DNA of 64,000 nt from Anaerolineales bacterium (GTDB lineage Bacteria > Chloroflexota > Anaerolineae > Anaerolineales > Villigracilaceae). The notes under the pieces are model-generated. The model worked only from the letters and a program-made list of their open reading frames with translations. It made no database searches and was not told where the DNA came from. A program made the position numbers and the translations under genes. This document shows positions 1 through 6,435 of the stretch, piece by piece. How positions within the stretch are numbered: the stretch's first letter is position 1; each line of letters begins with the position of its first letter. Location: assembly GCA_030834895.1 (NCBI GenBank), contig JAUQXA010000033.1, positions 38,877-102,876 on the forward strand. Reading direction: 5' to 3'.

Positions 1-1
1 T

Positions 2-574
2 ACCATCAAATCCGTCATGCCACAGTCCACTGAAGAGCAGAGAAACAAACTTGATCAAATTCAGATCATGATCAGCGTTATCATATCTCAGATTCGCGAA
101 CTATCCATAAATCTTCGTCCCAGCCTGCTGGACGATCTGGGGATTCTCCCAACGTTGATTTGGCATTTTGAACGCTATGAAGCCAAGACCGGCATTCGAG
201 TTAGTTTCGAGCAACAAAATCTCGACCAGCGTTTTTCTTCCGAACTTGAGATCACCGCATTTCGAATCGTTCAAGAGGCGCTTACCAATGTCGCCCGCTA
301 TGCAGAAACAGAAAGCGTGGATGTGAAGATTACGGTATTGGAATCCATCATGCAAGTAGAAATCCATGACCAAGGCAAGGGTTTTGATATGACCTTCCCT
401 TCCAAAAATCAATCCATGGGACTGGAGGGCATGCGTGAGCGTGCATTTGCCATAGGCGGCTTGCTGGAAATCCAATCTCAGCCAGGTAAAGGGACACATA
501 TTCATGCCAAACTCCCAATCGCAGGTCAAATAGAAAGAAGAACCCATGAGCGTAACCATCCTATTGGCAGATGA
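2..574 (+). CDS. Sensor histidine kinase, NarL/DegS class (C-terminal part)
   Basis: The gene is cut by the left window edge: the frame is open from base 2 with no stop upstream of the first internal Met. The visible part holds the end of the dimerisation region (the RPSLLDDLGI segment typical of HisKA_3 kinases) followed by the HATPase domain, with an N-box (IVQEALTNVARYAE), a G1 box (HDQGKGFD) and a G2-like GLEGMRERA segment. The phospho-acceptor His and the sensor lie outside the window. It overlaps the next gene by 29 bases, so the two are almost surely co-translated as a two-component pair. By family knowledge it would phosphorylate the neighbouring NarL-type regulator; the signal is unknown. 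Confidence 0.9.
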   Translation, partial: TIKSVMPQSTEEQRNKLDQIQIMISVIISQIRELSINLRPSLLDDLGILPTLIWHFERYEAKTGIRVSFEQQNLDQRFSSELEITAFRIVQEALTNVARYAETESVDVKITVLESIMQVEIHDQGKGFDMTFPSKNQSMGLEGMRERAFAIGGLLEIQSQPGKGTHIHAKLPIAGQIERRTHERNHPIGR

Positions 575-1199
575 TCATCCATTCGTGCGCAAGGGTGTTC
601 GAACTCTTCTCGAAGCAGAGGCAGATTTTTCGGTCATAGGTGAAGCGGAGGATGGTTTGCAGGTTGTTCAAATGGCTGAGAAACTACGACCTGACATCCT
701 GATCGTGGATATGATGATGCCTAATCTCAATGGGCTGGAAGTCTTGAAACAGGTTGGCCATCGCTCACCAAAAACCCGCAAGATCGTCCTCTCTATGCAT
801 AGCGCCGACCCGTATGTTGTGGAAGCCTTCCAATCCGGTGCATCCGGCTACATCCTGAAGGATAGCGCCCCGGACGAGTTGATCAACGCCATTCGCCACA
901 TACTACTTGACAATAAATTCTTAAGCCCAAAACTCCCTGAACGACTGGCCAGATTACTAACAGAGTCAGCACAAAACGCAGTAAAGGACAAGTACGAGAC
1001 TCTTACAAATCGTGAGCGCGAGGTCTTTCAGATGGCATCCGAGGGGAAAACTGCTTCTGAGATCGCAGAGTTACTTTCGATCAGTCCACGCACTGCCGAA
1101 CTGCACCGCAGCAGGATGATGGACAAACTAGGACTTCGCACCCAAACCGATCTGGTTCTCTACGCAGTGAAGCGCAAAATAATACCCCTCGACTCTTAA
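546..1199 (+). CDS. Response regulator, NarL/FixJ family
   Basis: 217 aa, full length for the family. The N-terminal receiver domain has the acidic pair D9-D10, phospho-acceptor D55 (ILIVDMMMP) and the conserved Lys in the YILKDSA segment. The C-terminal LuxR-type HTH (about 150-212) carries LTNREREVFQMASEGKTASE and the recognition helix region ISPRTAELHRSRMMDKL. It overlaps the kinase gene by 29 bases. Located 180 bases before a subtilase gene whose promoter region holds a perfect 24-bp palindrome; LuxR-type regulators bind such inverted repeats as dimers, so this protein is the first candidate for that site (inference). Confidence 0.95.
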   Translation: MSVTILLADDHPFVRKGVRTLLEAEADFSVIGEAEDGLQVVQMAEKLRPDILIVDMMMPNLNGLEVLKQVGHRSPKTRKIVLSMHSADPYVVEAFQSGASGYILKDSAPDELINAIRHILLDNKFLSPKLPERLARLLTESAQNAVKDKYETLTNREREVFQMASEGKTASEIAELLSISPRTAELHRSRMMDKLGLRTQTDLVLYAVKRKIIPLDS

Positions 1200-1294
1200 A
1201 TCAAAAAAGCATTGCCTCACCCAGACATCAGACCAGTTTGTCCTCTGGGGACTTTTCCACTGCTCTCAATTTATTGACCGTCAAGTTAAGAAAA

Positions 1295-1318
1295 AATATA
1301 CGTAGGCCTACGTATATT
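1295..1318. promoter_or_regulatory. 24-bp perfect palindrome before protease gene 1
   Basis: The dyad is centred between 1306 and 1307 with core ATACGTAGGCCTACGTAT. Its right end contains TATATT (1313-1318), which could be a -10 hexamer. A near-identical site (16 of 18 core bases) lies at the same distance before the second protease gene. Preceded in both places by an AAGAAAAAATA stretch but no good -35 box, as expected for an activator-dependent promoter. Confidence 0.65.
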
Positions 1319-1378
1319 CATCCACACTACATAATGTAATAATGGTATCAAGGTATATTGAATTGAGAGGAGCTCATT

Positions 1379-3436
1379 ATGCGTAGATCCAAACAATTTT
1401 TCAACGCGATTATCGTTCTGATGCTGGTTTCGACCGCTTTGGGGAGCACGGTCACAACTGCCCAGGCCGGAAAAGGCAATAATGATCTCAAAGCCGACCC
1501 ACGCCTGTTGCAGATGGCGGCAGAAAACCCGAAGGCCACCTTCATGGTTATTGTCCAGAAAGAGGTGAAGAACAAGAACCTGAATGAAACCGAACCCGAA
1601 GCAGACGTGAAAAATGGTGGAGGAAAGGTCACGAAAAAGCTCGAAGTGATCGAAAGTTTCTCCGCAGAACTGACCGGTAAACAGATCCTCAAACTGGCAA
1701 AAAAGAGCAAAGTGCGCTGGATCTCGGCGGATGCCCCCATGGTTTCCACCCTCAACCCGGGCATGAACACTGTCCGGGATGAGTTCACATCGGAATCCTA
1801 TAGTCTCAACATAGGGACCCTGAATTGGAGCGGGAATTGGATCGAATCCGGGGAGGAGACAGACCCAGCCGGGGGCGCTATTACCGTCGCCATGATCGAC
1901 CGCTGTTCAGGCGGAGATGGATACTGTCTACGAATCGATCCAGACCCAGCCAAGTCAGCAACCGCGTATGTCTATCGGGAGGCAAACCTCAGCGGAGCCG
2001 CATCAGCCATCCTGTCATTTTACCGGTACAACGAATTCAATAATTTACTAGACGGTGCCCCAGGTGTGGATGAGGCAGCGAGTCTGCAAGTTTCCCCGGA
2101 CGGCGGGGCGAACTGGACGACTTTGCAAACCTATTCAAGCACCGAATTTACGGGCGCGGCTGTTGATACGTTTGATATTTCTGCCTTTGCCTCGGCCAAT
2201 ACCCAGATCCGTTTTCTTATCGCCGGCACGCAATCAGGAAATCGATTTTTGTACATTGATGATGTGCAGATCGAATATGCCAATGCAAGCGCCTTCATAC
2301 CCGCAATCCATGCGGATCAATTGTCACTGACCGGCGAGGGGGTGACCGTTGCGGTGATCGACAGCGGCATCGCTTATCATAATGACTTAACATCCGGTCA
2401 AAATAACCTATCCCGCATTATCGACAACGAGTACTTTATCGGCTCAGACGGCTCCGATGATCTGTACGGTCATGGGACCCACGTAGCCGGCATCATTGGC
2501 GGCAATGGCTATATGTCCAATGGAAAATATCGAGGCGTGGCGCCCGGGGTTAATCTGATCAACTTAAAGGTCACGGATAAGTATGGAATGACGTACGAAT
2601 CCGATATTGTGGAAAGCCTAGAATGGGTCTTCCGTCACAAACAAGAATATAACATCCGCGTTGTCAATCTTTCGCTGAACAGTACGGTAGCCCAGTCCTA
2701 TCACACCAGCCCCCTGAGCGCGGCGGTCGAGATCCTGTGGTTCAACAGTATTGTGGTGGTGGTCTCAGCTGGAAATAACGGTACTGGAAGCGGTCCTGCC
2801 ATCATTTACCCGCCTGCAAACGATCCTTTTGTGATCACGGTCGGCGCCACTGAGGATATGGGGACGCCCGATCTGGGGGACGACAACCTTGCGGTCTTCT
2901 CTGCCTATGGCATAACTGAAGACGGTTTTGCAAAGCCCGATCTGGTGGCTCCCGGCCGCAATCTCATCGCCCCGTTATCCGCTAAAACCTCAACAGTTTA
3001 TACGGATCATCCCTTACACCGCGTAGGCGATTATTATTTCCGCATGTCGGGCACTTCCATGTCTGCTCCGGTAGTGAGCGGTGCCGTAGCGCTCCTCCTG
3101 CAGGATGAGCCGAATCTGAATCCTGATCAGGTCAAGTACCGCATGTTGGCAACCGCCAACCAGGGCTGGGCGGGATATAACGCGACCACAGCGGGAGGCG
3201 GCTACCTGGATGTCTATGCTGCTGTGAATGGCACCACCACCGAAACAGCCAACACCGACACCCTGCCCAGTCAAATGCTCTCGACCGGCTCGGAACAAAT
3301 CAGTTGGAGCAGTGCCGGCTGGAACTCGGCTGGCTGGAATACTGCCGGCTGGAACTCCGCCGGTTGGAATACCGCAGGCTGGAACAGCGCCGGTTGGAAT
3401 TCCGCGGGCTGGAATACATCACTTTGGTATGACTAG
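1379..3436 (+). CDS. Secreted subtilisin-like serine protease with GWN-repeat tail
   Basis: 685 aa. A signal peptide (residues 1-30, cleavage near AQA) is followed by an inhibitor-I9-like prodomain (about 35-120). Next comes an extra beta-sandwich-like module (about 128-300, with a jelly-roll look ending LYIDDVQIEY), then the S8 catalytic domain with D328 (AVIDSGI), H365 (GHGTHVAG), oxyanion N466 (SAGNN) and S560 (GTSMSAP). The last 45 residues are tandem SAGWN/TAGWN repeats, a Trp/Asn-rich tail that may anchor or present the enzyme at the surface (inference). The start has a GAGAGGAG ribosome site. The paralogue at 4587 lacks the beta-sandwich insert. Confidence 0.93.
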   Translation: MRRSKQFFNAIIVLMLVSTALGSTVTTAQAGKGNNDLKADPRLLQMAAENPKATFMVIVQKEVKNKNLNETEPEADVKNGGGKVTKKLEVIESFSAELTGKQILKLAKKSKVRWISADAPMVSTLNPGMNTVRDEFTSESYSLNIGTLNWSGNWIESGEETDPAGGAITVAMIDRCSGGDGYCLRIDPDPAKSATAYVYREANLSGAASAILSFYRYNEFNNLLDGAPGVDEAASLQVSPDGGANWTTLQTYSSTEFTGAAVDTFDISAFASANTQIRFLIAGTQSGNRFLYIDDVQIEYANASAFIPAIHADQLSLTGEGVTVAVIDSGIAYHNDLTSGQNNLSRIIDNEYFIGSDGSDDLYGHGTHVAGIIGGNGYMSNGKYRGVAPGVNLINLKVTDKYGMTYESDIVESLEWVFRHKQEYNIRVVNLSLNSTVAQSYHTSPLSAAVEILWFNSIVVVVSAGNNGTGSGPAIIYPPANDPFVITVGATEDMGTPDLGDDNLAVFSAYGITEDGFAKPDLVAPGRNLIAPLSAKTSTVYTDHPLHRVGDYYFRMSGTSMSAPVVSGAVALLLQDEPNLNPDQVKYRMLATANQGWAGYNATTAGGGYLDVYAAVNGTTTETANTDTLPSQMLSTGSEQISWSSAGWNSAGWNTAGWNSAGWNTAGWNSAGWNSAGWNTSLWYD

Positions 3437-3469
3437 TCATAGGAAGATGGATCAAACCATACAAAATTA

Positions 3470-3499
3470 TTGTTCATGATAACAACTTATCACTATATT
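3470..3499 (+). promoter_or_regulatory. Candidate promoter for the riboswitch transcript
   Basis: TTGTTC at 3470-3475 and TATATT at 3494-3499 with an 18-bp spacer. A start point a few bases later would place the c-di-GMP aptamer (from 3523) at the 5' end of the transcript. Confidence 0.45.
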
Positions 3500-3522
3500 A
3501 CGTCAAAGGATAAGAACAATCA

Positions 3523-3634
3523 GGATCAACACTGGCAAAGAAATGGCAAACCTGCTGAAAGGCGGGGACGCAAAGTCACAGACCTAAAGGGTGCGGGTTT
3601 TCCTACCCAGCCCGTACCCAATGGTGGCTGGTCC
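3523..3634 (+). ncRNA. Cyclic di-GMP-I (GEMM) riboswitch aptamer
   Basis: The conserved GEMM-I sequence blocks occur in order: GGCAAACC at 3545-3552, a GAAA tetraloop hairpin, GGGACGCAAAG at 3565-3575 and GACCTAAAGGG at 3581-3591. These match the Vibrio Vc2 aptamer pattern as I recall it. A closing stem can be drawn from 3523-3528 (GGATCA) with 3629-3634 (TGGTCC), and the P3-like stem from GGGTGCGGG with CCCGTACCC. It lies 58 bases before the start of the membrane-protein gene at 3693. Confidence 0.88.
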
Positions 3635-3639
3635 GCCTC

Positions 3640-3690
3640 TTGCTCTCAATAAAATGATACTCATCAAAATAATTGAGTAGGAGAGAGCAA
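3640..3690 (+). promoter_or_regulatory. Riboswitch expression platform: hairpin covering the ribosome site
   Basis: TTGCTCTC (3640-3647) can pair with GAGAGCAA (3683-3690), and alternatively CTCAAT (3645-3650) with ATTGAG (3672-3677). The Shine-Dalgarno AGGAG (3679-3683) of the next gene lies inside or next to the 3' strand. There is no U-run, so translational rather than transcriptional control is the more likely mode (inference). Confidence 0.6.
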
Positions 3691-3692
3691 AT

Positions 3693-4415
3693 ATGAAAGA
3701 TTTGTCCTCAACAACAAAAGTATATATCCTGGGCATCATCTTCATTGGCTTCGGACTGATGGCCTGGATGACACCGAAATTGGACTGGTCCAATGCATGG
3801 CTGTACCCGCTGACAGCCCTTGGAGCCGTGGCTCAAACCCTCAAGGTGGAGGGCCCCACCAATCGCACCAATTACAGCATTGCCTGGTTCGTGTATGGCT
3901 TTGTGTTCGTCCTGTTTGGCATCCCGGCCACTGTATTCGTGATCCTGGTTTCCCACCTCGTGGAATGGCTCTGGCACAAGTACCCGTGGTACATCCAGAC
4001 CTTCAACATTGGCAACCATGTGATCGCCGTTTATCTGGCGGGACTGGCATTTACCTCCCTCAACCCTGACTCGCAGGCGCTCAACCTGAGCGGTGCCCTG
4101 GCTTTGGCAGCCGCCAACCTGACCTTCGTTTTCCTCAATCATTTCCTACTGGCAGTGGTGATCAAACTCGCCCGCAGTCAAAGTTTTGCCGAATCGGGTC
4201 TCTTCGAGTTTCTGACCCTGTTCCTCGATTTCACGGTGCTATCCATGGGTGCGGTCACTGCCCTGATCTGGCAGTCCAATCCGTTTGCCTCCCTGCTGAA
4301 CATCCTGCCCCTCTACCTGCTTTATCACGCCCTGCGCGTGCCCGCCCTTATGCGCCAGGTGTCCGACTTGAAAAAAAACAGCACCAAACAGGGACAGGCG
4401 GCAATCGGAGACTGA
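3693..4415 (+). CDS. Polytopic membrane protein, stand-alone sensor-like domain
   Basis: 240 aa, with about six hydrophobic segments and a short charged tail. I do not recognise a named family. The whole protein is homologous to the N-terminal membrane module of the GGDEF/HD-GYP protein at 6436: both begin MKDLS, share the VEWLW/AEWAW segment and FLNHF, and end in YLLYHALRVPAL versus YLIYNTLRIPAL. It is therefore that sensor domain without enzymatic output, possibly a partner or competitor of the full-length enzyme. It is preceded by a c-di-GMP riboswitch and followed by a strong terminator, so it is probably monocistronic. Confidence 0.85.
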   Translation: MKDLSSTTKVYILGIIFIGFGLMAWMTPKLDWSNAWLYPLTALGAVAQTLKVEGPTNRTNYSIAWFVYGFVFVLFGIPATVFVILVSHLVEWLWHKYPWYIQTFNIGNHVIAVYLAGLAFTSLNPDSQALNLSGALALAAANLTFVFLNHFLLAVVIKLARSQSFAESGLFEFLTLFLDFTVLSMGAVTALIWQSNPFASLLNILPLYLLYHALRVPALMRQVSDLKKNSTKQGQAAIGD

Positions 4416-4436
4416 TGCAGCCCTCCAAAAAATCAG

Positions 4437-4472
4437 AGCCTTTCGGGAATCCAATCCCGCAAGGCTTTTTTC
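4437..4472 (+). terminator. Intrinsic terminator
   Basis: AGCCTTTCGGGA (4437-4448) pairs with TCCCGCAAGGCT (4455-4466), followed by a run of six T. It ends the transcript of the riboswitch-controlled gene. Confidence 0.85.
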
Positions 4473-4508
4473 TTCTCCAATATGGCTGTTATCTGTTTGT
4501 AAGAAAAA

Positions 4509-4526
4509 ATACGTAGGTTTACGTAT
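4509..4526. promoter_or_regulatory. Second copy of the protease operator
   Basis: ATACGTAGGTTTACGTAT matches the core of the 1295-1318 palindrome at 16 of 18 positions. It overlaps TATAAT (4524-4529) and starts 78 bases before the protease 2 ATG (81 bases for copy 1). Conserved position plus sequence argues for a shared regulator. Confidence 0.65.
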
Positions 4527-4586
4527 AATCGAATCCGGGCCATTATGAAACAATGGTAACAGATACCTCCATAAAAAGGAGCTAAA

Positions 4587-6086
4587 ATGAGAAAAATAAA
4601 ACTATTTTTAAATGGTATTTTTATCCTGATCCTGGCATTAACGGCCTTGGGGGTGCCAGCAAACCACGTCTTCGCGGTAAAAGCCCAGCCTGCGCTGGTC
4701 GAACTTGCTGCTCATAATCCCACCCAGGTGATTCAGGTGATCGTGCAGAAGGCAGCCGGGAACTCCGAGGTGGAGAAACAGGTCGCCTCCCTGGGCGGAC
4801 AGGTCACACAAAACCTACGCATCATCAACGCCTTCGCGGCTGAGATGAGCGCCAGAGACGCCGTGCAACTATCGAAAACCAGCGGGGTGCATTGGGTATC
4901 GCTGGATGCGTCAATGCAATCAAGCGCCTGTTCACAATGCGTGGATACATCGAAACTGGAAAATGCATATATCAGAACAATCCGCGCAGATCAGGTTTGG
5001 AACAAAACGCCTTACATCCAGGGACAAGGGATTGGGGTGGCGGTTATTGACAGCGGGATTAATCCGAACGGTGATCTATACACCAACATGGGTGTCAACC
5101 GTCAGGTGGCAGATATCCGCTTTAACTCTGACTATAACCAGTCTACATCTGACGGGTATGGACACGGAACGCATGTTGCGAGCATCATTGGTGGCGATGG
5201 GAGCGAATCATCTGGCAAATATATCGGCGTAGCACCGATGGTGAATATCATCAACGTAAAAGTAAGTAATGACGACGGCAGCGCCATGATAAAGGATGTC
5301 GTTCTGGGGCTGCAGTGGGTACTTGAAAACAAAAACAAATACAACATTCGGGTTGTCAACATCTCGCTCAACAGCGCGGTGGCAGAGTCATATAACACCA
5401 GCCCATTGGATGCCGCGGTCGAAATATTATGGTTCAACAGCATAGTGGTGGTGGTTTCTGCCGGGAACAAAGGAAGCGGGACAATTTACCCGCCTGCCAA
5501 CGACCCCTTCGTGATCACAGTCGGTGCAATGGATGACAAAGGAACGGCAACTATCACAGATGATAAGCTGGCAAGCTTTTCAGCATATGGGAATATTGAA
5601 AACGGGTCGGTGAAACCGGATTTGGTCGCACCAGGGAGAAATATTATCGCCCGGATAGTGAACCTCAATATGGGGCTGGCTGGGTCTCATCCTACCAATA
5701 AAGTCGGCAGCCAGTATTTCCGCATGTCAGGAACTTCGATGGCGGCCCCAATCGTCAGCGGCGCAGTTGCCCTGCTTCTGCAGGATGAACCAAATCTCAA
5801 CCCAGACCAGGTCAAGTATCGACTGACGGCAACCGCCAACAAGTCCTGGAGCGGCTACGATTCCACCACCGCAGGCGCAGGTTACCTGGATATTTACGCC
5901 GCCGTGTATGGCACCACCGCCGAAACCACCAACACCGGCACCCTGCCCAGCCAATTGCTAACCACCGGTTCAGAACCCATTACGTGGGGCAGTGCCGGTT
6001 GGAATTCCGCTGGCTGGAATACTGCAGGCTGGAATACGGCTGGCTGGAATACGGCCGGGTGGAACACCGATTATTGGGATCAATAA
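4587..6086 (+). CDS. Secreted subtilisin-like serine protease with GWN-repeat tail (paralogue 2)
   Basis: 499 aa: signal peptide (1-30, cleavage near VFA), I9-like prodomain (about 33-112), then the S8 domain with D155 (AVIDSGI), H193 (GHGTHVAS), N294 (SAGNKG) and S384 (GTSMAAP). The C-terminus is a block of SAGWN/TAGWN repeats ending in TDYWDQ. The catalytic domain is highly similar to protease 1, but the beta-sandwich insert is absent, so this is either the ancestral form or a deletion variant. An AAAAGGAG ribosome site precedes the ATG. The repeat tail is nearly identical at the DNA level between the two genes, which points to recent duplication or gene conversion. Confidence 0.93.
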   Translation: MRKIKLFLNGIFILILALTALGVPANHVFAVKAQPALVELAAHNPTQVIQVIVQKAAGNSEVEKQVASLGGQVTQNLRIINAFAAEMSARDAVQLSKTSGVHWVSLDASMQSSACSQCVDTSKLENAYIRTIRADQVWNKTPYIQGQGIGVAVIDSGINPNGDLYTNMGVNRQVADIRFNSDYNQSTSDGYGHGTHVASIIGGDGSESSGKYIGVAPMVNIINVKVSNDDGSAMIKDVVLGLQWVLENKNKYNIRVVNISLNSAVAESYNTSPLDAAVEILWFNSIVVVVSAGNKGSGTIYPPANDPFVITVGAMDDKGTATITDDKLASFSAYGNIENGSVKPDLVAPGRNIIARIVNLNMGLAGSHPTNKVGSQYFRMSGTSMAAPIVSGAVALLLQDEPNLNPDQVKYRLTATANKSWSGYDSTTAGAGYLDIYAAVYGTTAETTNTGTLPSQLLTTGSEPITWGSAGWNSAGWNTAGWNTAGWNTAGWNTDYWDQ

Positions 6087-6109
6087 TCGAAGAACGAGGA
6101 ATATATCCC

Positions 6110-6265
6110 ATGAAAACAACAGCTTATTACCCTCGTAGAATACTTGGCGTGATCCTGCTCATACTCTGCGTCGTCCTATTATTCCTAGCCCTGACGCAAA
6201 TCCCCCCAGCCTTACTGTCCAGTGTGGGTTGGAATGGATACGCCAGTATCGGCTGGAACGGGTAA
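6110..6265 (+). CDS. Small membrane peptide with GWNG tail
   Basis: 51 aa. A basic N-terminus (YYPRR) is followed by one strong transmembrane helix (about residues 11-35) and then a tail holding two copies of a GWNG motif (VGWNGYASIGWNG). The tail resembles the C-terminal repeats of the two upstream proteases. It starts 23 bases after the protease 2 stop, with GAACGAGGAA as ribosome site, so it is probably co-transcribed. No known family is recognised. It could be a membrane partner carrying the same recognition motif (inference). A hairpin (CTTCAG/CTGAAG inside CCGC/GCGG) follows near 6290-6315. Confidence 0.65.
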   Translation: MKTTAYYPRRILGVILLILCVVLLFLALTQIPPALLSSVGWNGYASIGWNG

Positions 6266-6435
6266 CCTGTTTTAGACAATTCAAGTTTCCGCCCTTCAGT
6301 ACTCCTGAAGAGCGGGAAGTGTTAATCGGTGGTGAGATGCATGATGAAAATCCCACCATTTTGCATATCCGAAAACCTGAACTGCATCGATTTTAGGTTA
6401 GAATTGAATGGTACTTGAAGGTCTGGAGACAGTTC

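Noticed and set aside
3228..3479. Alternative-frame ORF over the protease 1 repeat tail
   Set aside because: Its regular pattern is only the GWN repeat read in another frame.
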